Counted from the stretch's first letter, positions 17,490 to 25,539 are shown. The stretch is DNA of 64,000 nt from an uncultured Subdoligranulum sp. (GCF_963931595.1 NZ_OZ007030.1:1356481-1420480), one strand, 5' to 3'. The notes: generated by a model from the sequence alone, not told the origin. A program made the numbers and translations.

Positions 17490-18957
17490 TTCCGCTTTCG
17501 CCCCTTTCGTCTTTCCTGGCGTTCGCGTCCTGGCTTCTCCGCTTTTCGCGTTCGTCCTCTTCTTCCGCCGCTCCGTACGGTTTCCAGCATCCCGTGTTGA
17601 TCCATCGGCGGTGCATAGCGGCCAGCAGCGACTTGATCTTGTTCGCCTCCTGCTGGTTTACCATTCCGTCCTCCAGCAAGTTGTCCACGGCGTCGTGCAG
17701 CAGTGTCACCAGCTGTTCGTCCGTCCGCATTGCCTCTTCCTCGGTTGCCTGGCGCGTTTGTACTTCCGCCGCCTGTTCAATCGGCTGCCGTTCAGCCGCC
17801 GGGTTTTTATATTTGTCGCAGGCTGTCACCCGGTCCGATTTCTCGCTGCACTCGCTCCAGTGCAGGCAGGAATAGCACAACGTCCCCGCGTGTTCGGGGT
17901 GCGCGTCATCCAGAAAGCCCTGGTCGGCCTCTGCGCGGCCCTGTGCCGCGTTTTTCTCCTCCGCCCCTGTTGTTTCCTGTTCCTGCCGGTCCTGCGCTTC
18001 TGCGGCCTCCTGGAGGCCATTTTTTACTTCCGCGCAGCACTTCTCGCAGTTCTTCCGCTCGGTGCACCATGCGCAGCACCCTGCACACCCCGACGTTGCC
18101 CCGTCCCGGTAGAACGTGATCAGGTTATCAGCATTGCTGCAGGTGCTTCCCTCTTTTTTCTCGCACGGCCTGGCCGCATACTCTTCCCGCAGCTTTTCCC
18201 TTGCGCTGCTTTCCCTTACCGCCTGCACATCCTTCTTTGTGATCCGATCCCCTTCGCCTTCGCTCTCTTCCTTCATTTCCGCCAGGCTGTGCTGTTCTTC
18301 CTGCGTCAGGCTGGCGGCTGCCGTCGCCGTCGTGAAGTTCAGCTTGCCCTCTTCCATGAGTTCGCGCAGTTCCGGCGTCAGGCTGCGGCTGATTTTCTCC
18401 ATTGCCGCCAGTGTCCCGTCCGCTTCCTGCATGATCGCCGCCATGTGGTCCCGCAGTTTTCCTTCTTTCAAGTTCCGCCCGTAGAAATCAACCCCGGCTT
18501 CCCGCATTTCTTCCAGGCTCTTCTTGATCCCTTCATACTCCTGCACGCGGTCCGCTGCCGTTTTGTCTCTCTGCGTGTTCGCCAGGATCACGGCCAGGCG
18601 TTCCTCTGCCTGTGTTCCTTTCGGGATCACCTGGCAAGTTACCAGTTTGTACTCCGCGTGCCCGCAGTCCACCAGCTTATGGAGCGCCAGCAGCCGCCGC
18701 TCTCCCGACACCAGCCGGTACTCTTCCCCGCCCTCCCGGTTCGGATCGTAAACCACAACCAGGTTGTGGAACAGGCGGCCCGCCACCAGGATGGATCGTG
18801 CCAGATCATCCACCCCTTCCAGGCTGTACTGGTTCAATTCGTTTCTGTAGATGTTGTCGATGTCGATCTCTTTCGTGCGAAAGCGCGCCGACGGCGTAGC
18901 CTTCACGCCCGCCTTGCTTGCTGCGTTCAGCCCGTCCAAAATGCTGCGTCCTGTCAT
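17476..18957 (-). CDS. ParB-like partition/DNA-binding protein
   Basis: A 493-residue protein. The ParB N-terminal fold is at residues 25-130, with the box SGERRL at 84-89. A helix-turn-helix region follows (about 150-240). The C-terminal half is cysteine-rich (CAGCCAWC, CEKCC, CYSCLHW), suggesting a zinc-binding segment not usual in chromosomal ParB. It lies after ParA with a four-base overlap. As a pair they would bind a centromere-like site and segregate the phage genome, or help replication. I saw no parS-like palindrome. Confidence 0.8.
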   Translation of the reverse strand: MTGRSILDGLNAASKAGVKATPSARFRTKEIDIDNIYRNELNQYSLEGVDDLARSILVAGRLFHNLVVVYDPNREGGEEYRLVSGERRLLALHKLVDCGHAEYKLVTCQVIPKGTQAEERLAVILANTQRDKTAADRVQEYEGIKKSLEEMREAGVDFYGRNLKEGKLRDHMAAIMQEADGTLAAMEKISRSLTPELRELMEEGKLNFTTATAAASLTQEEQHSLAEMKEESEGEGDRITKKDVQAVRESSAREKLREEYAARPCEKKEGSTCSNADNLITFYRDGATSGCAGCCAWCTERKNCEKCCAEVKNGLQEAAEAQDRQEQETTGAEEKNAAQGRAEADQGFLDDAHPEHAGTLCYSCLHWSECSEKSDRVTACDKYKNPAAERQPIEQAAEVQTRQATEEEAMRTDEQLVTLLHDAVDNLLEDGMVNQQEANKIKSLLAAMHRRWINTGCWKPYGAAEEEDEREKRRSQDANARKDERGESGNVNS

Positions 18958-19760
18958 TCTTTCGTGTCCTCCTTTTCTCCGCTCCAGGCCATAACCTCCC
19001 AGGCCAGCTTCTCGTAGTCCCGAACCACCCCGCAGCGTGGGCTATAAACCGGCAGCGGCATGGAAGCCGCCGTGTACGATTCTGCGATCACCGCCCGGCG
19101 GATCGTTGCCAGTGTTACTCTGTGCCCCAGGCTGTGCAGGTGCTGCAATACGTCCCGGTGCGCGTTGCTCTTCCCAAACATGCACGGCAAAACCCACATT
19201 TCAAGCCCCTTGTTCAGCTCCCGCAGTTCTTGCAGCTGTTCCTGCACCCGCTGGAGGCCGTCCACCTCAAACCCGCCGGGCTTCACCGGCACGATCCACA
19301 GGTCCGCCGCCACCAGGGCGTTTAGTGCCGCCATATCCAGCAGCAGCCCGCAGTCTATTACCACGTATTTGTAGCGATCCGCCACCGTTTCCAGGCGTTC
19401 CTTGATCCTGTGTACCTGGTCGTTTACCGCGTCCGCCGCCACTTCCATGTTGGCGTCCATGAGCGCCGCAGAGGCCGCGATCACGTCAACGTCAACCGCC
19501 GGGTATTTTTTTACCGGCTGCCAGCTTCTGGTTTGTTTCAGGTCTTCGATTTCAGCCCCGCCGGGTGTCGGCTCCAGCAGCTTTTCCGTTCCCCACTCCA
19601 GCGGATCGTATGCCCCCATAATCTGCGACGCGTTCCCCTGTTGGTCTGCGTCAATCAGCAGCACCGGCCCGGCCATTTCCGCCAGATAGTAGGCCAGCGT
19701 CGTTGCCGTCGTGGTTTTCCCTGTGCCGCCTTTTTGGGCCATGATCGCTATGGTTTTCAT
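18954..19760 (-). CDS. parA: ParA family ATPase
   Basis: 268 residues from the ATG at 19760, with GGAAGGTG upstream. The deviant Walker A KGGTGKTTT lies at residues 10-18, LLIDADQQGN follows near 40, and VVIDCG is a Walker B-like segment. This is the ParA/Soj type that binds DNA non-specifically with ATP and moves a ParB-DNA complex. Its overlap with the ParB-like gene and with the nuclease gene upstream shows a single operon. Confidence 0.9.
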   Translation of the reverse strand: MKTIAIMAQKGGTGKTTTATTLAYYLAEMAGPVLLIDADQQGNASQIMGAYDPLEWGTEKLLEPTPGGAEIEDLKQTRSWQPVKKYPAVDVDVIAASAALMDANMEVAADAVNDQVHRIKERLETVADRYKYVVIDCGLLLDMAALNALVAADLWIVPVKPGGFEVDGLQRVQEQLQELRELNKGLEMWVLPCMFGKSNAHRDVLQHLHSLGHRVTLATIRRAVIAESYTAASMPLPVYSPRCGVVRDYEKLAWEVMAWSGEKEDTKE

Positions 19761-20143
19761 CGTCTTTGCACCTTCCTTTTCTGCATGGAAATATATGCCT
19801 CGATTGTTTGAATCGCCTCTGCTGCCGAATAACATACTTTCACGAAATAGCCCGCTTTCTCCAGCCTGTCCAGCCAGTCCTTCTGGTCTTTCGTTGTTCT
19901 GTTCGGCTTCACCTTCATTTCAATTCGCAGTCCGTGGTATTGCCCGCTCGGCCAGTCCAGGATCAGATCGGGCACACCTGGCCGCAATCCCATCCGCAGC
20001 TGTCTGGCTCCTTCCGCCTTGCTTCTCTTCCCTTCGTTCGGTACGTGGTACAAGTTCAGCAGCTCCGGGTGTGCGTTGCTCATGATCCCGGCCCACTCTA
20101 TCACCGCCTGCTGCTCCCCGTCCTCTGTCTTTTTGGGGATCAC
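19757..20143 (-). CDS. VRR-NUC domain nuclease
   Basis: 128 residues from a GTG at 20143 that overlaps the Rep stop (GTGA), with AAAGGAG upstream. The order E-QQAVIEWA, then RPGVPDLIL, then GLRIEMKV gives the PD-(D/E)xK catalytic set of the VRR-NUC family, small nucleases with Holliday-junction or flap activity common in phage replication modules. It would process recombination or replication intermediates of the phage. Confidence 0.87.
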   Translation of the reverse strand: MIPKKTEDGEQQAVIEWAGIMSNAHPELLNLYHVPNEGKRSKAEGARQLRMGLRPGVPDLILDWPSGQYHGLRIEMKVKPNRTTKDQKDWLDRLEKAGYFVKVCYSAAEAIQTIEAYISMQKRKVQRR

Positions 20144-21423
20144 CGTTTTTTCTCTCCTTTCCGTCTTTCGTTTACAATGCAAGCCCGCGCCGGGCAGGCG
20201 ATCCGTTCCCTTGTGCCTTCCGGCTGCAGCTGTGCTGTTTCCCATCCCGGCACTGTATAGTCAACCGCCAGCACCAGGAACCGCTTGTATCTTCCCAGCT
20301 TTTTCTGTATCGGCTGCGGCAGAGTTTCCAGCAGCTCCGACTTGCCGGTGATCGTCACAACGTCCCCCGCCTGGCATCGTTCGCGCAGCACGGCCCGGAT
20401 ATAGAAATATCCGTTTCTACCATTCCACCGCGCCTCTGCGTCCTCGCACCAATAGCGCGGGTACTTCCGTTCCATTGTCCCGTATATATCCGCCGGGGCC
20501 TTTGCCATTGCCTCCACCTTCCTGCGCCCAAATGCCTGGTGGTTTTTATGCTCCGCCGGGCGGCGCAGGTTTTTGGAGGCCGTCCAGCGCTTCTTGTGTT
20601 TTATGTCCTCTGTGTCGCTGGCGTGCGGCTTTGTGATGTAGTAGGCCAGGCCAGACAGCCCCCGTTCGTCCAGGGTCAGGTACTCCACCGTGTTCTTCCT
20701 TCCCTTGCCCCACAGCTCCAGCACTTCGTCCATCGGCAAGCCGCCATCCAGCACCAGGTGGTAGTGTGTCCTGGTTCTTCTCCCGTTCTTCGTCCAGTCT
20801 GTCACGTAGACGTAGCGTGCCGGGTCAAGCCCTTTTTTCTTCCTGCGGTAGTTCAGCCGCTTTATGTAGTTCTGGAAAATCCGCAGCGCTTCCTCCATTG
20901 TCTGCGGTTCCTCCCTCGGTAAGCAGGTCAACGTCACCCAGTAGTCGCTTGGCCCGAAATTCTCATTGATCCGTCTTTCGCACTCCTTGCGGGAGTTTCT
21001 GTCGTTCAAGTTCCGCTGTGCCTCTCGGTTGCTCCGCTCTTTCGGCAAGTTCCCCGGTAGATGTGTGAAGTCCGGGTATATTTCTACGTCGCACTGGTGC
21101 CCGTGCTTGATCGTCTTTGTGGCATATATGACTTTGCGCTCCCGGTCTATCATTTCCTGGAGCTGCTGCTCTGTCAGCTGATCCAGCGGCAGCTCGTAGG
21201 CGCTCTCGTAGTCGTATGCCTCCCACTTCCCGGTGCTCGCCTTCTTTCTGCCAGTTTTCTTTTGCTGGATAGAGCGCACGCTGTGGGCTTTCTTTTTGTT
21301 CTGCTCTGCCGCGCCGCCGCTTCCTGTTTCCGCTCTCCCAGGTTTTCTTCCGGCGGCTTGCCTGCAACCCTGGGGCGCTGCGCCCCCAGCCCCCAGCGCC
21401 TTCTCTTTCACCTGTTGTGCCAT
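20140..21423 (-). CDS. HUH-type replication initiator (Rep)
   Basis: A 427-residue protein. The first 70 residues are basic and low-complexity. The HUH endonuclease core lies at about 155-270: a YWVTLTC strand (motif 1), the metal-binding HYH at 220-222 in THYHLVLDGG, and a double tyrosine at 261-262 in LAYYITKP (motif 3 with Lys265). These features match rolling-circle replication initiators of the ORF2/G2P group. It should nick an origin and start rolling-circle synthesis. No helicase or DnaC-like loader is visible in the window. Confidence 0.78.
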   Translation of the reverse strand: MAQQVKEKALGAGGAAPQGCRQAAGRKPGRAETGSGGAAEQNKKKAHSVRSIQQKKTGRKKASTGKWEAYDYESAYELPLDQLTEQQLQEMIDRERKVIYATKTIKHGHQCDVEIYPDFTHLPGNLPKERSNREAQRNLNDRNSRKECERRINENFGPSDYWVTLTCLPREEPQTMEEALRIFQNYIKRLNYRRKKKGLDPARYVYVTDWTKNGRRTRTHYHLVLDGGLPMDEVLELWGKGRKNTVEYLTLDERGLSGLAYYITKPHASDTEDIKHKKRWTASKNLRRPAEHKNHQAFGRRKVEAMAKAPADIYGTMERKYPRYWCEDAEARWNGRNGYFYIRAVLRERCQAGDVVTITGKSELLETLPQPIQKKLGRYKRFLVLAVDYTVPGWETAQLQPEGTRERIACPARACIVNERRKGEKKR

Positions 21424-21593
21424 AGTGTGATAGCTGCCTTTCGTCGAAACATTAGTACCTATTACAAGGGCGTCATAGGGGCTTTTGGCCCCCTTTCTGT
21501 TGACGTGCAGCGCGCATCATGGTATATTTTTTACAGGCACCCTGCCTCTGCATCGTGCCGCCCTTATGATCGGGCCAGCGTCAGCCGCCACAG

Positions 21594-21998
21594 CTATACG
21601 ACGCTGGCCCCTTTCTTTGTTATTCTGTTCATTTCCTCCACGGCCCGCTTTCTGCTGGCCGTGCTTTTTATTGTCTGCCGGACCGTGGATATGTACCAGT
21701 CCTCAAACGCCCATCTTTCCTTGTCAGAGGGCACCGCCGTGTTCATTCTTTTCTTCCACTCCTTGTACGCCTCCAGCGCCTTCCCGCTCAACGGCACCAG
21801 GTAGCCGTATCGGGCCGGGTGTCCCCACGGTGCCGCCGGGTCCTTCGTGTGGTCTATCGGTCCGCCGCCAAACGCTCTGCGCCGCTTTCCTTCCCACCTC
21901 CTTAACCACGCCTTATCGTCCCGCAGCGCGCCCCATGCTGCGCGCCTCATGCGCTGTGCACGGCCCTGGCGGCCTCTACAGTCACGACAATGCGGCAT
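21594..21998 (-). CDS. Hypothetical phage protein
   Basis: 134 residues, strongly basic, starting at an ATG with AGGAGA about 8 bases upstream. It has a CRDC pair near the N-terminus and many Trp/Arg residues. I recognise no family. It precedes the Rep gene by about 170 bases, a gap holding a GGGGC-ttttg-GCCCC hairpin that could be part of an origin or a regulatory element. Confidence 0.5.
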   Translation of the reverse strand: MPHCRDCRGRQGRAQRMRRAAWGALRDDKAWLRRWEGKRRRAFGGGPIDHTKDPAAPWGHPARYGYLVPLSGKALEAYKEWKKRMNTAVPSDKERWAFEDWYISTVRQTIKSTASRKRAVEEMNRITKKGASVV

Positions 21999-22063
21999 TG
22001 TTCTTTCTCTCCTATGATCCGCGCCAGCGTCTCGTACAGCCTCTCCACGTTCAGTGCGTTCAT
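21947..22063 (-). CDS. Small ORF, 38 residues
   Basis: An ATG at 22063 with AAGGAGG about 9 bases upstream opens a 38-residue frame (begins MNALNVERLYETLARII) that ends inside the next gene, overlapping it by 52 bases. The strong ribosome site and tight spacing after the preceding stop suggest that it is translated, possibly as a coupling peptide. No homology is recognised. Confidence 0.5.
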   Translation of the reverse strand: MNALNVERLYETLARIIGEKEQCRIVVTVEAARAVHSA

Positions 22064-22078
22064 TGTTTCCGGCCCTCC

Positions 22079-22237
22079 TTATGCCGTTCTTTTCTCTTCC
22101 GGCTCTACCGGCTTTCTGCTTTCCCTCGTGGGCCTGTTTTCCATCGCCACCATGTACCCCAGCACAAACTGGCGGGCGTCTTTCGGCAACCTTGCAAACC
22201 CCTTCACAGTTTCGATCATGATCTCGTTTTTACTCAT
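22079..22237 (-). CDS. Small protein with LPxDARQFVLGYM motif (copy A)
   Basis: 52 residues from the ATG at 22237, with AAAGGAG upstream. It carries GFARLPKDARQFVLGYMVAM in its middle, almost the same as GFEALPPDARQFVLGYMVAR in a 40-residue protein at 24333-24455. The two are paralogues within the early operon. A helical, non-secreted protein is predicted. Function is unknown. Confidence 0.65.
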   Translation of the reverse strand: MSKNEIMIETVKGFARLPKDARQFVLGYMVAMENRPTRESRKPVEPEEKRTA

Positions 22238-22695
22238 TCGTTTCTCCTTTCGTTTCTGTCATACCACCCCGCCAGGTTTCCAGCCTCCGTTACACACGGG
22301 GCTGCCCCGTCCGGCAGCTCCAGGGGCGTTTTCCCCGTATGCAATGTAAAAAGCTCCATGAGCTGCACCTTGTTTTCGTCCGGCTTTCCCCACGCCACTA
22401 CATTCCCCAGGGTGAAGTGTTCCGGCGTCTCCTCTTTTGCCGTGTAGGCTCGGCAGCACTTCCTCTCCCCTCTGATCATGTCCAGGTAGTCGTCTATTGC
22501 CAGGTACAGCTTCTTCCCGTCTACGCTTACCGTCAGCCAGTCCGCAAGCTCCACGCCATCCTCCAGCATATATCCCGGCATGATCCTTTCGTTTCTTGCC
22601 CCGTGCGTGATGTGGTAAAAAATCACGCCGAATTCCGCCGCTTTCGTGTTGTCCCCGCGTACCTTTCCGCACAGCGTTTTAATGATCCCGTTCAT
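22234..22695 (-). CDS. Hypothetical phage protein
   Basis: A 153-residue protein with mixed composition (FGVIFYHITHGARN near 23, then LYLAIDDYLDMIRGE). No conserved enzyme motif is seen. It overlaps the next small gene start and is itself overlapped by the upstream gene end, showing coupled translation within the early operon. Confidence 0.55.
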   Translation of the reverse strand: MNGIIKTLCGKVRGDNTKAAEFGVIFYHITHGARNERIMPGYMLEDGVELADWLTVSVDGKKLYLAIDDYLDMIRGERKCCRAYTAKEETPEHFTLGNVVAWGKPDENKVQLMELFTLHTGKTPLELPDGAAPCVTEAGNLAGWYDRNERRNE

Positions 22696-23123
22696 TCCTG
22701 TATGCCCTCCTTTTCGCTTTTTTCTCTCCAGTCTCCCGGGATCACTTCCCGCCAGGTTCTTCCCTTGCTGTCCTTCAGCGTGTGATCAAAAATCACCGTT
22801 TCGTAGATTGGGAAATGTTCCGGCAGCTGCTCGCCCATGACCGGCTCCATGTTGTCGTGCGCCAGGATCAGCGCCTGCTGCACGGTTTGGATATTCCGCA
22901 GGTAGTACCGGCACGTTACAACGCCACCGGCAAACAGGTCAAACTCCTGGATCATGCGCGGGCTTTCCCAAAATCGCACGCCGTCTGTCACCATAGGAAA
23001 CAGTCCCGCGCGGCACAGTGCCCACGCCGTTCCGTCCTGTATCTTCGGATCAATCCCGTTTGCCTCACAGGCTGCCGCCTGCTTCATAAGCTCCAGAATT
23101 TTCTGCTTTTGCTCCTTTGTCAT
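22692..23123 (-). CDS. Hypothetical phage protein
   Basis: 143 residues from an ATG at 23123 with AAGGAGG at good spacing; the frame is open further upstream but the extra part is Arg-rich and without a ribosome site. Features include a helical N-terminus (KQKILELMKQAAAC) and a tyrosine-containing region CRYYLRNIQTVQQALIL. No family is recognised. Confidence 0.55.
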   Translation of the reverse strand: MTKEQKQKILELMKQAAACEANGIDPKIQDGTAWALCRAGLFPMVTDGVRFWESPRMIQEFDLFAGGVVTCRYYLRNIQTVQQALILAHDNMEPVMGEQLPEHFPIYETVIFDHTLKDSKGRTWREVIPGDWREKSEKEGIQE

Positions 23124-23143
23124 TTGCCATAGCCTCCTTGTTT

Positions 23144-23293
23144 TTATGCGTAAAGCAGCCGCAGCGCCGCAATCAGCGCCGCCATTGCCAAACTTTGCGC
23201 CGCTTTCAGTGCCCAGTACAGCAGCAGCCAAAACGCGGCGTCTACTGTCAGCACCAAAACAATCCGCAGCAGCCTTTCCAGTGCGTTTTTCAT
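23144..23293 (-). CDS. Small membrane protein, 49 residues
   Basis: The ATG at 23293 overlaps the stop of the NUMOD4/HNH gene and has AAGAGG nearby. After a basic start (MKNALERLLR) there is one long hydrophobic segment, residues 11-27, and a second, weaker Ala/Leu-rich one at 31-47. It is probably an inner-membrane peptide. In a phage early region this could be an anti-host or exclusion factor. It is not placed with lysis genes, so a holin role is unlikely. Confidence 0.55.
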   Translation of the reverse strand: MKNALERLLRIVLVLTVDAAFWLLLYWALKAAQSLAMAALIAALRLLYA

Positions 23294-23862
23294 GCCTCTT
23301 TCTCTTCCGCCTCCCATGAATATCTAAATCCGTCCGGCGCGATTCCGGGCCGCTTTTTGTTTTTCCTGTTGCACGCGTCCAGGATTGTCTGGTGACTGCA
23401 ATAGGCCGCCCGGCCCGCCTCCCGTGAGCTTGTGAAAATTGCCACCGTGTCCCCCGTTTGCGGATCAACTTTTAGAATCCGCCGGGCGTCCAGGCTTCCG
23501 TGTGTTTCTCGTCCCAGCTCTCTTTTTGTGACCGGCTGTAAATTCCAGTAGGCCCAGTTGCTTGTCTGGCCGTCCCTATGTTTCAGCGGTGTTCCTTCCG
23601 GCAAGTGCGAAAAATACGTTTCGTGCATTATCGCGGAGGCCGTCTTGCACACCGTTTTTCCGTCCGGCCTTGTCAGCTTATAGTCCCAGTTCCTGCGGTT
23701 CCTGGTTCCGTTCAGCTTGCTGTTCCTTGACTTCCACCGCCTCCATACGGTTCCGTCGATCCGCACATAGTAGCGCCCGCCAAACCCCGGTATATCCATC
23801 TGTTGCGGTACGCTCTCGCGGGCAGTCTGGCTCCCGTCCATGTACCTGTCCCGGCGCGGCAT
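23290..23862 (-). CDS. NUMOD4/HNH homing-type endonuclease
   Basis: A 190-residue protein in three parts. A NUMOD4-like N-terminus has IPGFGGRYYVRIDGTVWR. An HNH core has LKHRDGQTSNWAYWNLQPVT, where His, Asp and Asn match the HNH_3 pattern. A C-terminal NUMOD1-like DNA-binding motif runs from ILKVDPQTGD to the SREAGRAAYCSHQTI helix. Such free-standing homing nucleases spread between phage genomes. The start has only a weak ribosome site and directly follows the upstream stop. Confidence 0.8.
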   Translation of the reverse strand: MPRRDRYMDGSQTARESVPQQMDIPGFGGRYYVRIDGTVWRRWKSRNSKLNGTRNRRNWDYKLTRPDGKTVCKTASAIMHETYFSHLPEGTPLKHRDGQTSNWAYWNLQPVTKRELGRETHGSLDARRILKVDPQTGDTVAIFTSSREAGRAAYCSHQTILDACNRKNKKRPGIAPDGFRYSWEAEEKEA

Positions 23863-23865
23863 ACT

Positions 23866-24240
23866 TCACACCGTTACCTTTCTAAGCGGGCAAGTCTCGC
23901 AGATTTTGTCCAGTTCTTCCTGGTCCCTTGCCTGTTCCGGCTTCGCGCACCTGTTGCAGATTTCCGCCAGGTCGTCGTCCGTCAACCTCTCGTGCCGCAA
24001 TTTATGCAGCGTGACCGCCGCGCACCGTACCAGCGCCCGCTTTCTGGCGCTTTTCAGACACCTTTCGTTCGACAGGTCCACAAGCCGCTCCTCCAACCGC
24101 GCCAGGCTCCCCGCATCCGTCGGTGTGTGTGCGATCTCCCGCCGCTTTGCGTCGGCCAGCAAAATGTCGATCTTTTTCTGCCCTGGATCGTTCAGCAGCG
24201 CCTCCCGCGCTTCCGCTATGATTGCATCATATTTACCCAT
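23866..24240 (-). CDS. Hypothetical protein with C-terminal cysteine cluster
   Basis: 124 residues from an ATG preceded by AGGAGG. A helical N-terminal two-thirds is followed by ICNRC and ICETCPL near the end, a probable zinc-binding pair. It begins right after repeat copy 1. No family is recognised. Confidence 0.55.
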   Translation of the reverse strand: MGKYDAIIAEAREALLNDPGQKKIDILLADAKRREIAHTPTDAGSLARLEERLVDLSNERCLKSARKRALVRCAAVTLHKLRHERLTDDDLAEICNRCAKPEQARDQEELDKICETCPLRKVTV

Positions 24241-24250
24241 CGGTCGTCCT

Positions 24251-24336
24251 CCTGTTTCGGCCTTCCCTGGCCATCATCGGTGGAGCGGATCAGCTCCAGA
24301 CAGGCGGCGGGCATCCGGCCCGCCGGGGCTGCTTAT
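24251..24336 (-). repeat. Triple-hairpin intergenic repeat, copy 1
   Basis: First of three near-identical elements of about 87 bp, each beginning exactly at the stop codon of a small early gene. It contains three short stems: GGCGGGC-n5-GCCCGCC, GGAGC-n6-GCTCC and GGCC-n6-GGCC. Compared with the other copies, the last stem has lost one base pair on both sides, so the pairing is kept. It lies between the 40-residue gene and the gene starting at 24240. Confidence 0.85.
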
Positions 24337-24455
24337 TTCTTTTCCTGCTTGTTCTGGCGTGCTACCATGTAGCCCAGCACAAACTGGCGGGCATCCGGCG
24401 GCAGCGCTTCAAACCCCTGCGTGCTTTCTTTGATCAGCTTCATTTTCTCTTTCAT
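24333..24455 (-). CDS. Small protein with LPxDARQFVLGYM motif (copy B)
   Basis: 40 residues from the ATG at 24455, with GAAAGGAAAG upstream. It shares the core DARQFVLGYMVA and the preceding Gly-Phe and Leu-Pro with the 52-residue protein at 22079-22237, so the two are paralogues. Its stop codon forms the first bases of repeat copy 1. Function is unknown. Confidence 0.65.
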   Translation of the reverse strand: MKEKMKLIKESTQGFEALPPDARQFVLGYMVARQNKQEKK

Positions 24456-24472
24456 CGTGCTTTCCTTTCTGC

Positions 24473-24655
24473 TTATATTCCCTGTTCTCCGTATCGCTTT
24501 GCCTGCCTGGCATATTCAGCAGCCTTTTCCCATGCCGCCTCTTCTTCCGCGTTTCCGGCCCGGCGTGCCCAGTAGGCGTTGCTTTCCAGGTCGTATATAA
24601 CCCTTGCATCCGTCCCCCGTTCGGGCGGCTCCCGGTCCGCTTTCTCTTTCGTCAT
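24473..24655 (-). CDS. Hypothetical small protein
   Basis: 60 residues, charged and helical (NAEEEAAWEKAAEYARQAKR), from an ATG preceded by AAGGAGCAGAGA. Part of the leftward early operon. No recognised family. Confidence 0.55.
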   Translation of the reverse strand: MTKEKADREPPERGTDARVIYDLESNAYWARRAGNAEEEAAWEKAAEYARQAKRYGEQGI

Positions 24656-24665
24656 TCTCTGCTCC

Positions 24666-24902
24666 TTATTTCTCCCTTGCCTCCAGCTCTACGATCCGCA
24701 GCGCCTTTGCGGCTTCCTGGTTATATTCCCCCACTCTTCTTTTTGTGTCGTTCAGCAGCGCCTGTGCGCCCTGCAACCCCGTGCGGCACCCGTATGTCAC
24801 CCACCTGTTTTTTGCTTCGGGCCTCGCCGGGGCCACCACTGCGTGTGTGTAGTTGTGGGTTTTTGATGTTCTGATCAGTTCCCCGTCATAGTAGAATTTC
24901 AT
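24666..24902 (-). CDS. Hypothetical small protein
   Basis: 78 residues starting MKFYYDGELIRTSKTHNYTHAV, a beta-strand pattern, followed by a helical C-terminus. Short phage early proteins of this look are common in Clostridia prophages. No function is known. The ribosome site is GGAAAGGACAG. Repeat copy 2 lies just upstream of it. Confidence 0.55.
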   Translation of the reverse strand: MKFYYDGELIRTSKTHNYTHAVVAPARPEAKNRWVTYGCRTGLQGAQALLNDTKRRVGEYNQEAAKALRIVELEAREK

Positions 24903-24931
24903 TTTTCTGTCCTTTCCCCGGATCGCGTCCG

Positions 24932-25020
24932 GCCTGTTTCGGCCCTCCCTGGGCCATCATCGGTGGAGCGGATCAGCTCCAGACAGGCGGCGGGCGTCCG
25001 GCCCGCCGGGGCTGCTTATT
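24932..25020 (-). repeat. Triple-hairpin intergenic repeat, copy 2
   Basis: Second copy, nearly base-identical to copy 3 across about 80 bp. It starts at the stop codon of the 76-residue gene at 25016-25246 and runs towards the gene that starts at 24902. The same three stems are present: GGCGGGC/GCCCGCC, GGAGC/GCTCC and GGCCC/GGGCC. Confidence 0.88.
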
Positions 25021-25246
25021 TGTATTCGTGGCTCTTTATGCTTCCCTGGATGTAATCTCTTCCCATGAGGTCCTCCAGCGTTGCAAGCGCCTTCTCTACT
25101 TCTCTATAGGCAACGCCGCGTTCCCCGTACTTTTCCAGGTTGTCCGCTGCAAAATCTGAAAGTTTGATCTCTGTGCAGGTCTCGCCGGTGATCTTCTCGC
25201 CGTTTTCGATCTCCACAACGTCATAAGTAAAAACCGCTTTTTTCAT
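25016..25246 (-). CDS. Hypothetical small protein
   Basis: 76 residues from the ATG at 25246 (AAGGAGCGAACA before it); an in-frame start nine codons upstream is less likely. The N-terminus alternates strands (AVFTYDVVEI), then a helix. No family is recognised. Its stop codon is the first part of repeat copy 2. Confidence 0.55.
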   Translation of the reverse strand: MKKAVFTYDVVEIENGEKITGETCTEIKLSDFAADNLEKYGERGVAYREVEKALATLEDLMGRDYIQGSIKSHEYK

Positions 25247-25263
25247 TGTTCGCTCCTTCTCGC

Positions 25264-25491
25264 TTATTGCCATTCGTGGTTTTCAAAATCTTCCAGGGCG
25301 TTCTCTGCCGCCGTGCGCTCCTGCCACTTTCTTTCCTTCTGCTCTTTCTGCGCGTCGATCATTCCCCAGTCCTTGTTTTCCCGTTCTTCCAGCTTGTCCA
25401 GGATTTCCCGGGCGTGCTTGTACTCCTTCTTTGCTGTCTCCGCCTTTTCTTTCAGAAGTCCGTGGATAAATTCCAGTGTTTTGATGTTCAT
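25264..25491 (-). CDS. Hypothetical coiled-coil small protein
   Basis: 75 residues, almost wholly helical and rich in Glu and Lys (for example KEYKHAREILDKLEERENKD). It has a GGAAACAG site before the ATG. It is in the early operon between other small genes. Function is unknown. Confidence 0.55.
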   Translation of the reverse strand: MNIKTLEFIHGLLKEKAETAKKEYKHAREILDKLEERENKDWGMIDAQKEQKERKWQERTAAENALEDFENHEWQ

Positions 25492-25539
25492 ACTGTTTCC
25501 TTTCTCCGGGATCGCGTCCGGCTCTCGATTTTGCAGCCT

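Noticed and set aside
21424-21593. Phage replication origin
   Set aside because: The gap before Rep has a GGGGC/GCCCC hairpin, attractive as a nick site, but there is no iteron or known nonanucleotide to support an origin call; only mentioned in the gene entry.
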